NCBI GenBank assembly: GCA_029168955.1
Contig: JAPDOI010001573.1
Location: 33,501 to 97,500, forward strand
Source: Aplectana chamaeleonis
Lineage: Eukaryota; Nematoda; Chromadorea; Rhabditida; Cosmocercidae
Reading direction: 5' to 3'
Length of the DNA: 64,000 nucleotides
A program made the position numbers and the translations under genes. This document shows, piece after piece, positions 1 to 13,500 of this stretch. Numbering within the stretch: position 1 is the stretch's first letter; the number at the start of each line of letters is the position of its first letter. The notes beneath the pieces are model-generated. The model did not search any database. It was not told the DNA's origin and saw nothing but the letters and a program-made list of their open reading frames with translations.

Positions 1-660
1 GCTCTAACTTAGCCTAAGGAGCTTATTCGAGGAGCCTAACTAACTTATCTTGCCCCATAAGCCAACAAAATTGGTGGAGCCGAGCTCCATAGTTATCTTC
101 AAAGGGTGCTTTCGCCTCTATGGTCTAAATGAGAGGCGCAGAGTTCTGCTGGAGCCAACAACGGGGCTCGGCTCCACCGACCCGGTTGGCTTATGGAGCG
201 AGCAAAGTTAGGAACGCGATATATCATTCGACGCAGAATTTTACGTAGATTTCAAAAACAACCCTCACTATGTTAAAGAGTTATAGGCCAAAAACCGGTG
301 TTTCGTAAAATGAATTAGGCTGAAGGATCGAGATAATATTTTTCCAAACTGGAAGCACAAGTTGACGCAGAATTCTATCTCCAAGCACAAAAAAGTTATG
401 GACGAAAAACCAACAGTGACACCCACCCAATCCTGAAAATGACTTGCATGAGTGTTGAGTCACTTTCATTTTTTTCGGGGCGTTTCACCGGTTGTCACCG
501 GTTTTCCCAATGATGGAGGTTCCCCCTTCACCTGCCCAGAGGTGAAGGTTGGTGGAGTGCATGGCTCCACCCAACGAAGCTATGGTTGGTGTTATCATTG
601 CGCAGCGGCATGAAAAAATGGGAGTGGCCAAGTGCGGTTGCCATGTGGCTCCCCCTGTTA
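1..660 (+). repeat. Truncated copy of a large foldback repeat family
   Basis: This stretch matches 44858-45440 in the same orientation, including the hairpin around GGTGGAGCCGAGCTCC (arms about 43-93 and 160-213), the recurring sub-repeat GACGCAGAATT followed by AAGTTATGGACGAAAAA, and a tail containing GAGGTGAAGGTTGG. Only the right half of the family is present because the window begins here. Short ORFs inside lie on both strands and show no protein signature. No gene is seen between 1 and 1280. Confidence 0.75.
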
Positions 661-844
661 GAGCCGCCCTAGTAGCCTCATCAGACAGTGTAGGAAAAAA
701 GTTTAGCTCTTGCGTTCGGAAAAATGGAACAATAGAGTAGTTAAAAAAATGTCATCAGCCTTGAAAGGTATGTATGTCGATTCCTTCATACATTAGAGCT
801 GATTTTCATATTTTTTGTTAAATCAGCTCGGGTATTCAAATTGG

Positions 845-1190
845 AATAACGTTCGAATATTCACCTCTGCGAATAATCGAATTTGAATAATGTTCGAATA
901 TTCACCTTTTGCGAATTGTCGAATTCGAATAATATTCGAATATTCATCTTTTCCGAATAATCGAATTCGAATAATATTCGAATATTCACCTTTTGCGAAT
1001 AGTCGAATTCGAATAATATTCGAATATTCACCTTTCCCGAATAGTCGAATTCGAATAATATTCGAATTTTCACCTTTTGCGAATAGTCGAATTCGAAAAA
1101 TGTTCGAATATTCACACTTTTCGAATATTCGAATGTTCGAATAAAAATTCGTTCGAAAAATTCGAATATTTATTCGAACTCGAATATTCG
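845..1190. repeat. Tandem word array of GAATATTCG units
   Basis: About six imperfect units of roughly 55-60 bp repeat the palindromic words GAATATTCG and TCGAATTCGAATAA, separated by CACCTTTTGCGAATA. Because the words are palindromes, both strands stay open for 84 codons, which is an artefact of the repeat. The same word class forms the ends of the elements at 26826-29375 and 59689-61019, so this may be one end of a similar element; a partner end was not proved. Confidence 0.85.
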
Positions 1191-1280
1191 GTCCTCACTC
1201 TAATGTGAAAGCCCTTATAAAGACAAGATAATCAGCATTGATATGCAGCCATCTCGATTACCCATGTAGTTTTATCTCAC

Positions 1281-1594
1281 CTGGAGGTCGGCCATTGCGT
1301 ATTTGCTAGCCCATTCGAGACGAGTGAACACGTCGATTTCGTCTGCCTTTGGAGTTATGAGGAAATTCTCGCACTTCACCAAAACGCTTTCAAAGCTATA
1401 ACGGTCACCGAGTTTCAGGAGCGTTTCCACATTCTCAACTGCAATAGATAGAGACGTCTTAATCGTTCAAAATACCTAAGCTGCATAGAGCTCCTACCAG
1501 TTATTGATTTTTGAGAGGGATATACTACACTCAGCAGCTCCACAAAGTCTTCCAATGCAACATCTGTGATCGTTTCCGTCTTAAATATAGAAAC
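1281..1594 (-). CDS. Last two visible BTB exons of the MATH-BTB gene
   Basis: The exon 1594-1498 (32 codons plus 1 nt; acceptor CCTCACAG) encodes VSIFKTETITDVALEDFVEL and LSVVYPSQKSIT. A 59-nt intron with GTAGGA donor and TATTGCAG acceptor follows. The exon 1438-1281 (2 nt plus 52 codons) encodes ENVETLLKLGDRYSFESVLV, KCENFLITPKADEIDVFTRL and EWASKYAMADLQ, and ends at donor GTGAGA. DVxLEDFVELLxVxYPS followed by LLxLxDRY and KCExFL is a classic BTB C-terminal signature. The gene continues left of the window. Confidence 0.88.
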
Positions 1595-4500
1595 CTGTGA
1601 GGACTCAAAAGGGTTCAGCACAACGTTGCGATAAGACCACAAAAATTACGACCCCCTTCTTTTCCGGACCTCGAACTTGCTGCCCCTCCCTCAACTTCGT
1701 AGTTCAGATTTGATCTGTTAAAGGCAAAGTCCGGTCAGATTTTGACACCACCGAAATTCGGATTAGATAGATTGGGCTGGTCTAGCTGGACACCGTCCTA
1801 AATTTTCACAAATTCTAAGTCCGTATTTCTGAAGAAAACAGCCTGAAAGTCAGGGATTACGGTATTCACAGCATGATAATCATGGCTGGAGTGACCGATA
1901 ATTACACAGTACTTTTGAAGAATGCGTGGGCAACCGCTAAAATATGGACGATGGCCACACTTTTTTGACTTTTCTGGATCATCGGCTCACGGAAGTGGCT
2001 AGAATAATTTGAAGAAGACCGGTTTTTACGCAGTTTTCGCATTTTCCTTGGGACAGCCTGTAAGCAAAAGCACCGATTTAGATGGAAATCTCAAAATCTA
2101 AATTCTGCCCGGACCCTGCCTTTAAGGTACCATTGATACCAGCGTGAACAGCCTTTTTTTTTACTCTCCAAATTTTAGCTGGAGTAGTTATTTTTGGGCC
2201 TCTACCAGAAATAGGGTCGTCTTGGGCATTTTTGCAGATTTTTTAAATTTTTATCGTGGGATAAACTCACCTTTGGATTATGGAGACCAAAAAAATTTTG
2301 AGCCGACACCATTTTTTTTTCATGGTGCTTATGCTTAAAGGCAGTGTTTACGATGATCATCCTTGTTGACTTTCCACAGCGACATGATAGGCGAGAAGGA
2401 TTCAAGGCTCCCAGTGTCGAAAGAACGGTAGAAAACGAGCCAGGAGTGGCAAAATAACGGCTGCAAACAAGCGTTTTGGTGCCCCAGACACGCTCCGGGC
2501 CCCAGATCCGCCCCTCGAAAGGAACAAATGAAGACTCGGATTATAGGAATGATCAAGTGAAGGAAGTGCTGATAAGTGAGGTGATCACTTCATTGCACTG
2601 ATAGGTATGATCCTTCTAGCGGTCAATTCCTCCACCCTCAAAAATCAACGGAAACAAGAGAGGGCCTATTTTCGCTAAAAAACGCGTCTTTCGTGTCCTT
2701 TTTAAGCATGCCTTGCTATATAGGGCACCAGACCTTCCGTAAACGTTGAGATATCGGAAGTGAAATTTATCGTGAACACTACCTTTACTCAGACAATCGC
2801 TATTATGAACTCGATACCAAAAAGCAGGGAGTTATCAACCGCCAACCAATAGGATACCAAAATCGATTACCGCAAACCAAAGCGCGGCCACGTTCGCAGT
2901 GTATTGGTTTGCTATAGGGTTGGTTTCGGTGGAAACAGGAGGCTGTTATGAACCGCCAACGAATACGATTGTCTGTTATGATCCGCCAACCAAGAACGTC
3001 TTTCCCAGTTGACGATCGGTCCACTCGCTTTTTATGCTGTAAGCGTCTAACGTCGTAGACAAAAATTGTTTTGAATGATTTCTGCTTCGTTCCATTATTT
3101 ATGCCTTGTTTCTCTGCTTTCTGCTTTTATGAACCTACTTTTTCAATTTTCTCGCTTGCTGTAATTATTGATTAATTTCGTCTAACCTTTTCTTCTACAG
3201 GTACTTAAAGTGGATTAATCTTGAAGTTAACTTTTTTCAACCAGTGTTTTTTCTCAAAATTGAGAAAAAGATTAAAGATTATCCGTTGAATAGGGTGCTT
3301 GTGTGCGCCACTGCGGAGGCACTGCCATAATCGACGGCTAATTCTTAATTTCCTGCTACATGTTGGAGAGAAAGCCACTGGGCATACTGCAAAACGGACA
3401 AGCACGCCCATGCTGATCATTTTTGACGCAGGGCTACCGTAATACTGCGCGTAAATTGAATAGCACCGGCTGCATGGCTGGGGACTTTGTCACATTTCTT
3501 ACGACAGCCACTATTTTTGGCGTGTAACTTCCCACCAAGTCAAACTTCGACCAGGAGACGTTATGTTACCCCAGAAAAATCGAAAAAATTTTTTCGGCGA
3601 AATCATTAAGAAGCAGGCGGGGTTGATTCTTGTTGTACAGCCGTAAGCGGATGACTGTCGAAATGTGTTGACGGTACTTTACCTAAAATACTTTTGTTTT
3701 GCCTTGCAGAAAAAGGATGCCTGTCGACTAAGATTTGAAGATTGTATGAATGAAATCATTATTTTGTGGAGAAAAGTATCATAACTTCCAAAACAATCTC
3801 TTTGTCTCGCGGAAAATTTTTTCGATCTTATGCGACTCGGGTTACTTTCTCTATCGAGACAGAGTCTTACTTTTTTTACAAGTGCTATGAAAAATAGCCC
3901 TGTAATCAACTGGCATCTCCACGCGACTCTTATCTGATCAGAAATTAGGAGGATTTTCGTAAGATATGTGACAAATTCCGTAGCCATGCAGTCCGCGCTA
4001 TTTATTTTACGCCCAGGATTACTGTAGCTCCGCGTCAAAAATGATCAGCATGAGCGTGCTTGTGCAAAACTGTGCGTTTCTCGTACAACGAACTCCCCCC
4101 CCCCAAGTTTCACATATGTTGTTTTATGTAGAACACTTATTCGGAGAAGAATGAATGTTTTGTGAAACTAGACTGTATGAGCGTTTTAAAACAAGGTACA
4201 ATTATAGCGATGTGTGTATCAACGTTTTGGTGTTAAAAAATCACGTTTTCGTGGTACAGAACAGTTTTCGAAACCTAAGGGAAACTGATGGCAGGGTAAA
4301 ACTCTTATCTCCCGCTAACCGAACGGATATGTTCCCGGAACATATGCTATTGGTATCGAGTTCATAACAGAAAGTGTCTGCTGTTATCATCCGCCAACCA
4401 TTACGATATGTTCCGGCAGGTGCTCGGCGGAACATATGCTATTGGTATCGAGTTCATAACAGCGAATGTCTGAGTAATACTCCAATTCGGAACAAAGTTT

Positions 4501-7500
4501 AGTGGGTAAAATTTTCCAACTGGGTCCGAGCCTTTGCAAAGCTTCTGTGATTCCCGTTGTACGAAACAACATTTTCAGAGTTCCAAACCTCGAGAACGGG
4601 AGGGCTGTGGATCTGCGAAATTGTGTGTTGTAAGGCGCTATTTATTTTCCCCAACGCCAGCGTGGCACGCGCGTGACGCGCAGGTGCGGCGTTAGAGTAT
4701 GGATAGTTTCTACGAGCGTCACGCGTGTCACGCGCTTGCGGAGACTATGAAAACTCCGGCGGTGACGCCATGGCGGAGCGGAATAAAAAGACCTTAACTT
4801 TGCTAAACAAGCAAATTCTATACATGCGTTCACTCTCACAATAGCAGAGGATAAAAACGGAATTAATTATCCTGAAACGGAATGAAAATTGTGATGGATT
4901 AATAGTTAAAATGCAGAAAAAGTTATTACGGCCGTCGCCGTCATGGTGGAGCGGGCGCCACGCGCGGGTGTGGCGTCAGGCCATTCATACTCCAACGCCA
5001 CTCCCGCGCGTCACGCGCGTGCCGCGCTGGCGGTGAGTAGTATCAATACCGCCTAAAGAAACTTGCTAGCATCCGAAATCCGTGAAGAAGTCGGAAAAAC
5101 TCTAAAAACCAAAAAAAACTATTTGGAGTAGTGCTGAGATTGAGTTTCGACGGTACCGTGACGAACTGCCCACTTAAAGGCACAGTACACCCTCAGACAT
5201 GAATTTTGTGATTTTCATTTGTTTGTTAAGTAGACCCCTCCAGTATAACACATGTCAAGTATACATTCCATCCGACGGAGTCGGTTTCGGATATCCGGGT
5301 CGGATAATCCGATCGGATAATTATCCGAAATCCGATCCGCCGTCAAAATGGCGATTTCGGATTGATCCGAAATCCGATCAGACGAAAAAACACGACATCC
5401 GAATTATCCGATATCCGGAAAAGTGAAAATCGAAGGATCCGATCAGAAAACCGGATAATCGGATAAAATATGGATAATCGATCGGATAAAAATCGGATAA
5501 TTTCGGATAAATATCGGATAATTTCGGATGAAAAACGGATAATTTCGGATGAAAAACGGATAGAATTGCGCCCGCCGTAACAGCCAGCTCCAAATGCGGT
5601 CGCGTGGAGGTCGCGCGAATTTGCAGTAGAGCGCGCTATTGACGGTTGCGGAATCGCTGATTAAGCATGTGTGAGGAATGGATTTTGACACTTCAATAGA
5701 TGCATATTGAACAAATACATGAAGGGGTCATAATATCACAAAATAACTGCATAACATGTGATAGGGGGTCTTTCGTGAAGTGGAGAGGCCTTATTTCGTT
5801 TTGCAAGTCCTTATAGTGCTCCTGATGATGGCACAAGAATGATTTTGAGCTCTCAGGGAGACAAACAAGTGTTGTATTTGCAATTTTTACGGACAGGGTT
5901 TGGAGGAATGTTTTTTGTTTGGACGCTTTATTACAACGCGAATCTGTGTTCATAACTCGGGTGACGTTCTGCACTTGGACTTATTGTTAGACATGCTGAC
6001 GGTTGTTCAGCGGGGTAAAAAGGCTTGTCGGTGCGACGGCGGGAGCAAAAACGGGGAGGAGTCGAATTGTTGGTTGTACCGCAGATGGAGAGAAATTCAA
6101 TACACGGAGACAGTTATTTGGCGGTGGAAAACGGGTTGACGGTGCAACGGCGGGGACGCGCTCCACCGTCAAATATGTGGCACGTTCCGTAGTTTTGTGT
6201 TAAAATTAATTGATGTTGTACCCTTCAGTTATGTTGAAGATAACAGAGGAAGTGTGCAAAAAAGTACTAGCCTTGCTTTGGTTTCGCACTTGTCCCTACC
6301 CAATTTTCCGTGTCGTAATCAATCGACTTGAATTCTGGAGGGTAGGGAAACCCTCGGTTGGTGTACTCATGACGCGGCGGTACGGGAAAATGGGCGTGGC
6401 TATGTACGATTGCACGGTGCCCCCCCCCCTTTCTGCGACAGCGCTAATTCTGCAGGGATCATATAATTTTCAAGCTCAATTTTTACCCAGAAGGGGAAGT
6501 TCGTAACGAATTCCGATTTTTTTCCAAGGTTTCGTTTAACAAGCTAAGGGGTCGTAGCCCTACCGAGATTGGTCGCAACGCCCCGCTAAACCACGATTCT
6601 GTGGCAGGTCTTCTTTTTGGTCAGTTATGAGCTCTCACCGGTTGCAAGGGAGAGCGACGTTTCTCACCCATGCGTGCCGCGTCGCGGTTGGCGAGCGTCG
6701 TGCTTTAAATTGACATGTCCAGGGGCATAATTTGCTTTCCTGCGCTCATTTCTCGTCACAGATGATAGCCATTTACTCCTTTAAAGCGCTGAAGACTTCT
6801 CTAAACGGTGGGGGGTTTTTTAGTGTTCGCCGCGAGCGCGACATTCACCGGATCGCGACGCGTAGTGGCTACAGAATGCATTTTCTTGAATACACGGGGT
6901 TGAATCCTCGGTACTACTAAAAAAATTTTCTTATCCGTTTTTTCATCCGAATTATCCGGTGGATCCGATTTTATCCGATCGGATATCCGATATCCGATCC
7001 GATCAAAAATTCTGGTTTCGGATAGGATCCGTTATCCGAAATTCTCAGTTGGGACAGTATCCAATTTATCCCTTGAGTCGGTTTTGCAAAATCGGCAATA
7101 TCCGAAAATCCGATCCGACGCCATTTTGGCTATCGGATGGAATGTATAATGTCAAGTGCGAGATCCCAATTCCTCCAAATAAGCGAGATATAAGCCACCA
7201 CGACAGGCCCGACCCCTTTCATTCACCACCACAGGCCCGACCCCCTTCCTGAATTTCGACCTCGACATCGGCTAGATGGATGGATGAATTTCAACCAAGC
7301 CTACGTTCTTCGGTCCACTACCAGTCTTTGTCCTTCCCCTAGCTCGCTCTCGCGCAACGATAACGAATGAAAAAATACAAGCCCGAGACAACTCGTCCAC
7401 CAATTTTCCGCCCCCGAATAATAGGCTTTTTTAAAGAGCCATAACTGCTTTCGTAGGGGTTCTTGAATGATTTCAAAGATACCGCTGTGATCAGCGTGTG

Positions 7501-10500
7501 ATTTTCTCCAACGAAAACAGTAAAATAATTTTCTGGGTGTTCTGTGCCTTTGAAGGCACACCCCAAGCTCAGGGTCGAAATCTAAAATTTCCGTATAACT
7601 GTGAAGTAAACACGCCACAGATATGTAACACCTGCCAAGTGCGAGCTCTCGATTCCTCCGGACAAGCGAGATATAGAAGGAAACCACCCTGAGGCACCTA
7701 CATCAGGAAGCCGCTTCGGAAAGCCCCTTTCACAATCTTTCGAGCTCAATAGTGACGAGATGAGCGACGGTTTCCTATCAATAGCCCCGTTCTTCTCTTC
7801 ATTCTCAGCCTCTCTCCTTACTCAGGTCAATTCGTGAACATCGGTTGCAAAAGACTGAAGTTACAAGCCTCGGACAACTCGTCCACCATCCTTCCGTTGC
7901 TCAATTTTTGAGGGGCCATAACTCCTTTCCTAGGGGGCTTTGTACGATTCCAGTGGCATCGTTGGAACCAGCGTAGGAGCGAATTCACGATAGGCTGAAA
8001 GACAGAAAAATGATTATGAGGTTGGACTGTCCAACCTCAGGATCGAATTTTTGTTTTACTGCTTGTCTTGGAGAAAATTGTACGCTGATCACAAAAGTGT
8101 CTCCAGAATCACTCAGAACTCACTACGAACGGAGATAAGGGCCCTCAAAAATTCTGAATCTGAACGGCGAGAAGTTCGCGGACGAGTTGTTTCGAGCCTG
8201 TTTTTTCTCGATATCCGCAGCTATTCTTTTGTAGCGGGTCACAAAATAGAGCCAAACCGAAAACAAATGGAAGAACATAGATTTGGAACAAAATCGATCG
8301 CGCTTCTCTTCAGTATTGAGAGCGGAAGCTTGTCGGTGGGCGCTACCGACTTTTTCTTCCATGGGTGTCGACTTTTTCCTTGCTTCTTCTCGCTTATTTG
8401 AGCGAATTGAGATTTCGCGCTTGGCAGGGTTGCTATACACATCGGCCGGAGTATAATATCAAAAATTAGCCCTGAGGTTGGACTGTGCTTGGAGACAACC
8501 TACCGAGGTCTATTTTAAACAATGTAAAGTACACACAGAAAATTATTACGAAAAGTTTGAAGCCTCCCTCAGAGCTCGGCTCGGAGAGGGATTCGAGCCA
8601 AGCGAAATCAGGTTGAAAAAACGTAGGCTCCCTGAACCCAATCGAAATTAAATGTCTCCGCTAGTTTTCAAATTCGGACCTTCATTTTCGCGCTGGAGCA
8701 GTTTTTTTGCTCTTCCATCAAAAAAATACTCTTGATCACACTCGGTCACAAAAATCGTGGAAAGTTTACGTTTCAGATTAACTGAAGACAAGCTTATTTT
8801 TCGATTTTTTTTTGGATATTTCAAGTTTTTTCCAGACTTGTTGACGGATTTCGAATGCTAGCAAGTTTTTCTTTATGACATACTAATTTTGCAGATCCAC
8901 ACTTCTCAAAATACTGTTTCGTCCAGCGAAAATCACAGAAACCTTGGTCGGACCAAGTTGGAAAAATGTCAAACACTAAACTTTGCGTCGAAGTACTCCA
9001 ATGGGTCAGAACACCATGAAAGATGGTTCTGGCTGCTACTTCTCTAGCTTCCATAGCCCTTGGTGGGTCCAAACTAGGAGGAAAAAAATTTCACGGCGAG
9101 TAAATTTTTTGGCAAAGGACCAGAAAAACTAATCCACCCCACAGCTGGATTTCCAAAATGGAAGTTCCTGTAGGCAGCACTTCGAATAAGTGAACTGGTC
9201 TATTTTGCAACATCTGACAGGGAAAACAACGACCCGAACCGTCCAGCTATAGCCGACAAACCCAGTCGCAGCGAAATTTTCGAATTCTCACCTTCAACCT
9301 TTCATAGAATCGCTTGAAAAATCAGGATTTCAGCAGGTTAAGCAACCCCCAATTGACAAAACTTACAACCCTGTTTTGTTTCAGTGGGATTCCTATGACC
9401 CCCTTTGTGCTATAGTCGCAACAGGTGCTGAACACTAGTTTTCACTCCTCCCCCCGCTTCTATCTCAGTTTAGTGCCACAGTTACCGGCATTTCTCCATA
9501 GAGTGCGTGATTCGTAGACGTCTGCAAGGAACCGAAAAACGGTGACAGCATTGATAGATACTGAAATGAAATCGGGAGTAAAATTCGATGGCGGCGTTAA
9601 AAATTATGCAAGTTACCGTGGCGTTGACATAGAGATCCTTATTTTCCACGATCAATACCATGTCGCTCTCGATCGACGGCTCATAGAACGAGTATGCGAA
9701 CCGAGCTCGCCTCCTTAAATCATATTCTTTTTTTTTTCGCTACACATTTCATTTCAGAACCACTAAGCCACCCCTAAATTGAGGATTTCGCTTCTCATTC
9801 AGAGATTCATGGCAACGCACTAACACCATCGGATCAGGTACCTACGAAAAACATGCTTCTGTCAGTTTCAGAAAATAATTTCATTTAAATAAAGTTTTAC
9901 AAAGGAAATATCGATTGTCCACAGTTTCAAAACGGTAGGGCCACCAACGGCCATTATCATCCTCAAGCAAATTCAACTTTTCAAACCGGTTCAAATAACA
10001 TCCATGCATTAGCCAGGCCACCTTCTCTCTGATCCCTAACAATAAAATGCATCGCGGAACCAAGCTTCACTCGAGGGTCATGCTCATATTTCTGGTCTGA
10101 ATGTCACACCACTTGTTACACTGATTGTCAACTCGGCGGACGAAGAGGCGTAGCAGACAATTGATCTGCCAGATAAAGTTTATTTCTAAGAAAAGTTAGT
10201 TTCACGAAAGTCCTCATTCACTGTTGAGCATCGACGTTCGTAAGATGCAGCGCTTTGTGCACGACTCTACTGTTTCGTCAACTAAATGAACACTAATGGA
10301 TGTAACATCGGCATGGATCCTGAAGAAACTTCGCGTTCCCCATTGGAAGTTGGCCCAAACTCGGTGCACCTATGGTATAGCGTATGGCACCGAGTTTGCG
10401 CCAACCTTCAACAGTGAACTCGAAGGCTCTCTAGGATCCATGCCAACGTTATTTAAAATGACGAATTCATGCTCCCATGATACCTCGTTTGGGCAATGTG

Positions 10501-13500
10501 ATTGCCGCGCCCTATTCATGCTGCTCGGTTTACGGTACCGTCATTTAATTGTAAGCCACTAAAAGGCCGGCTTTGTCATCCGCGACAGCTTTTCTCTCTT
10601 GTTTGCTTTTTTAGGTAGTTTTGTTGTTTGTTTTGAATGAATTGTTCTCTTTTATTTGCGCTCCTCACTATTGGTTTGTGGAGGTCCAGCGGCCTCATAT
10701 CTGCCTGACGACGGCTGCGAAATCCAACTTGGGGGCCGAGCCGGGATTGAGCTGGAGCCCATCCGCATCGCCGATTCCGCGTCGAATGTAAAGGACCACG
10801 GAGGGTCGAAGTACCAGTTGCGAAAGAAGTGAAGAAAAATTATGGCAGGATTTCCGAAAGCCATTTGAAGAGGGTATACAAACGTCAGCAGAGGAGCCTG
10901 TCGAAGAGCGCTGGGCAGCTGGGCGCGGACACAAAAGTTGAAGACGCCTTTGAAGCCGGGGGGGGGCATGTAGAGAAATTGTAAAATAGATTATATGTAT
11001 TGTTGTAGGAGAGATATTGTAAAAATTGTAAATGAACACTCATGAATGTATGTATAATGCCGAAATCATGCTCCCATGATACCTCGTTCCTCCAATGACT
11101 CAGACAGTCGGGGGGTCCTATTCGGCCACGATAGGCTTTCGATTCGACTACTAAGCGGTTGGACGACGATACGGCCACGTACTTTCCGTGCGCCACGTGG
11201 CCTAATCGTCGTCCAAGTGAGAAGCACGTGCCGCCAATCATAGCCGTTTCACTAGGCCACGATACGCTTTTGATTCGACTACGATGAGTTTGGACGACGA
11301 ACGAGCCACAATGTCCATGATTGAACACGTTGATCGATCGCTTCAGAACTGACCCGGCGCATATCAGCCGCACAGCACGTATATGGGGTCTTTTATACTT
11401 CCGCCGCCGAGCGGCGCGGCGAAGTGCAATTCTGCAGCATCTATCGTGCCGCGCCGCGTGATCAATATTCTCAGGCAAACTCAAATGTCGACAGCAGGGG
11501 TGGTAGTAATCTGCATGCTGGCCGCAAGTCAACCGCCGCTAAGCGGGTGGTTATCACACGGTCAGTGGGTAGCTGATCACCAGCTCGTATGACAGCAAAT
11601 AAGGCATGAGAGAAGTCTATTCTTCAACACTACTAACGAAAGTGGTTTCCTCTTGAGATTGGAGGTGGGAGAAGTCGAAGACCTCGGTCTAGAAACTGCT
11701 GCTCCTGTTTTGAAATGAAAATTTGCGTTGTCACTGAGCAGTTTTTTCAATAGAGTTTCACTCTGCGGCGAACATATGAGACCACCGGTTGAAGATCTTC
11801 TGGCAGACGGTGAGAAATATGTCTGCAGTGGAGAGACGAAGAACGGTCTCGCAAAAAGTCCTATGAAGGACTTTTTGCGAGCGGTTAACACAACTCGTTT
11901 TCCAGCTCTGTTTTTTCAAAAATGCGCACTTTTCAAATTTATTTTTCTCGCACTATGTAGAAACAAAGAATACCAAGGTAAACACGATTAATGCGTTACT
12001 AATTTGTTCTTTGTAACTTAAGAATAATTAAAAAGATGTAGTTTAGCCTTCTTTGGTGTTTATTATTCATGTTCTTTACAGATAATATAGTACAAATAAG
12101 CAGCTGTAAGAAAATATACAATTTGGTGCTCTTTTTCCCTTTAATAGCCTCGAAATTAATTAAATTCCATTGCCTCCTCCGATTTCCAACTCTCCATATG
12201 TTGCCCTGCAATTATAATGATCCAGGGGATCAAATCGTTTGCTGTGGTCTCGAAAAACGTCAACGAACTGCTTCGAATTCAGGGTTTAAAAGAGACTGCG
12301 GATGCATCAATCGCTTTTTACTTGACTTAATATGTAGTCGTTGTGTTGTTCCATGTAACAGATGCTTTACATTGAATTATAAAGCTGATCCTTGTTACAG
12401 GGGTGGTTAGTTCACGGCCAAGCTGTGGCTGATTCGTGGTCAACCAACGGTCAGGAGCGCGTGGTTGACGCGCGTCAAAAGACAAGATCACTACCACCCC
12501 AGGTCTCTGAGGTGTCGTCACAGAGCACATCAGCCGAGGACACCAGAAAATTAGTGATTTCGGCGCGAGAGAACCTGGTATCACGCCGAAAAGTCCGGCT
12601 GTAGACTTCCTAGCGCCGGATTAGGAATTTGCGGCATGGCTTAACCGAAGCCCCGAAAGGTTCAGCTGACGACCTGCTACCGCCGGATTTATGGATTTTG
12701 TTGTAGACATCCTATCGCCGGGCTTTTATTAACAGGGTGGCCAACTTCAAAATTCAGAGCAGTTATACGAGCTGAACCTTCGCAGGATACCAGAACTATT
12801 GCTGCATTATTACTATACCCAGCTGTTATTATAGCAGTCCCTATGCTCGACTGCCCTTAGACATGAGCATTTCGATTTTTTTCTGCCGTATTCGTTATCG
12901 ACGTGTCACTCTTACTAACTCAATATTTGAGCTATTTCGCAACCGGTAGAAGAAGAAATAAAAAATAATAATTAATTTACTTTCGAACCGATTCGACTTT
13001 TACCGGCTTTATTTGAAGCTAGGATATAAAAACCAAGAGATTTGGACAAAGTAACCTTATATAGAACTTCTGACATGTGAGGACTTGATTATGGCACTGA
13101 AACGGGTTAAAGGCAGCGGTCGCGATCAAATATGCTTGTCGTTTTTTTCTCTCCAAATCCTTCTCTGGGTCTCTAGTAGTAGGACCTATAAGAAAAAATC
13201 GCGAAAAAAACACGGTTTTGGGCCAAATTTGAAGCCTGAACTTTCTTGTCTTTTGATGGTGGACGAGCCCACTCCACATCATCGGCATCGATGACCTCTT
13301 ATATCAAGAACACCAGCTGGCTTGAAATTGAATTTCAATCAATGAACCTTCGGACTTATGTACACATCTAGTCAAGAACATTGACTGAAGTGATGCTTTC
13401 ATTGTTCAACTGGTTTTATTTGGTAAATTTGCATCTATTTCTTCCTCCGAACGTCGCTGATTTTTGACTGCCCGGCATGAGACTGCGATCTTTTTTGGCG

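Noticed and set aside
861..1144. Two 84-codon ORFs on opposite strands with repeated FEYS/FEFDYS peptides
   Set aside because: They arise from palindromic GAATATTCG tandem words, which keep both strands open; nothing resembles a real repeat protein with splice or start signals.
840..1190. CRISPR-like regular repeats
   Set aside because: Units are contiguous and diverged, without unique spacers, and the context is a eukaryotic genome.
4090..4110. Poly-C run, with others at 6420, 45427 and 60520
   Set aside because: Simple homopolymer runs, some within a shared dispersed repeat; not read as functional signals.
8051..8401. 116-codon ORF and its partner at 50342-50854
   Set aside because: Both fall inside the same TTAA MITE subfamily; the frame is not preserved to the same end and no motif is present.
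8821..9072. Possible retroelement integrase fragment (WSDQGFCDF)
   Set aside because: Only a short TDQG-like string fits; the spacing of catalytic residues and neighbouring retroelement sequence are missing.
11383..11532. Long minus-strand ORF over the S region and LTR
   Set aside because: It crosses at least two element boundaries, so it cannot be one gene.
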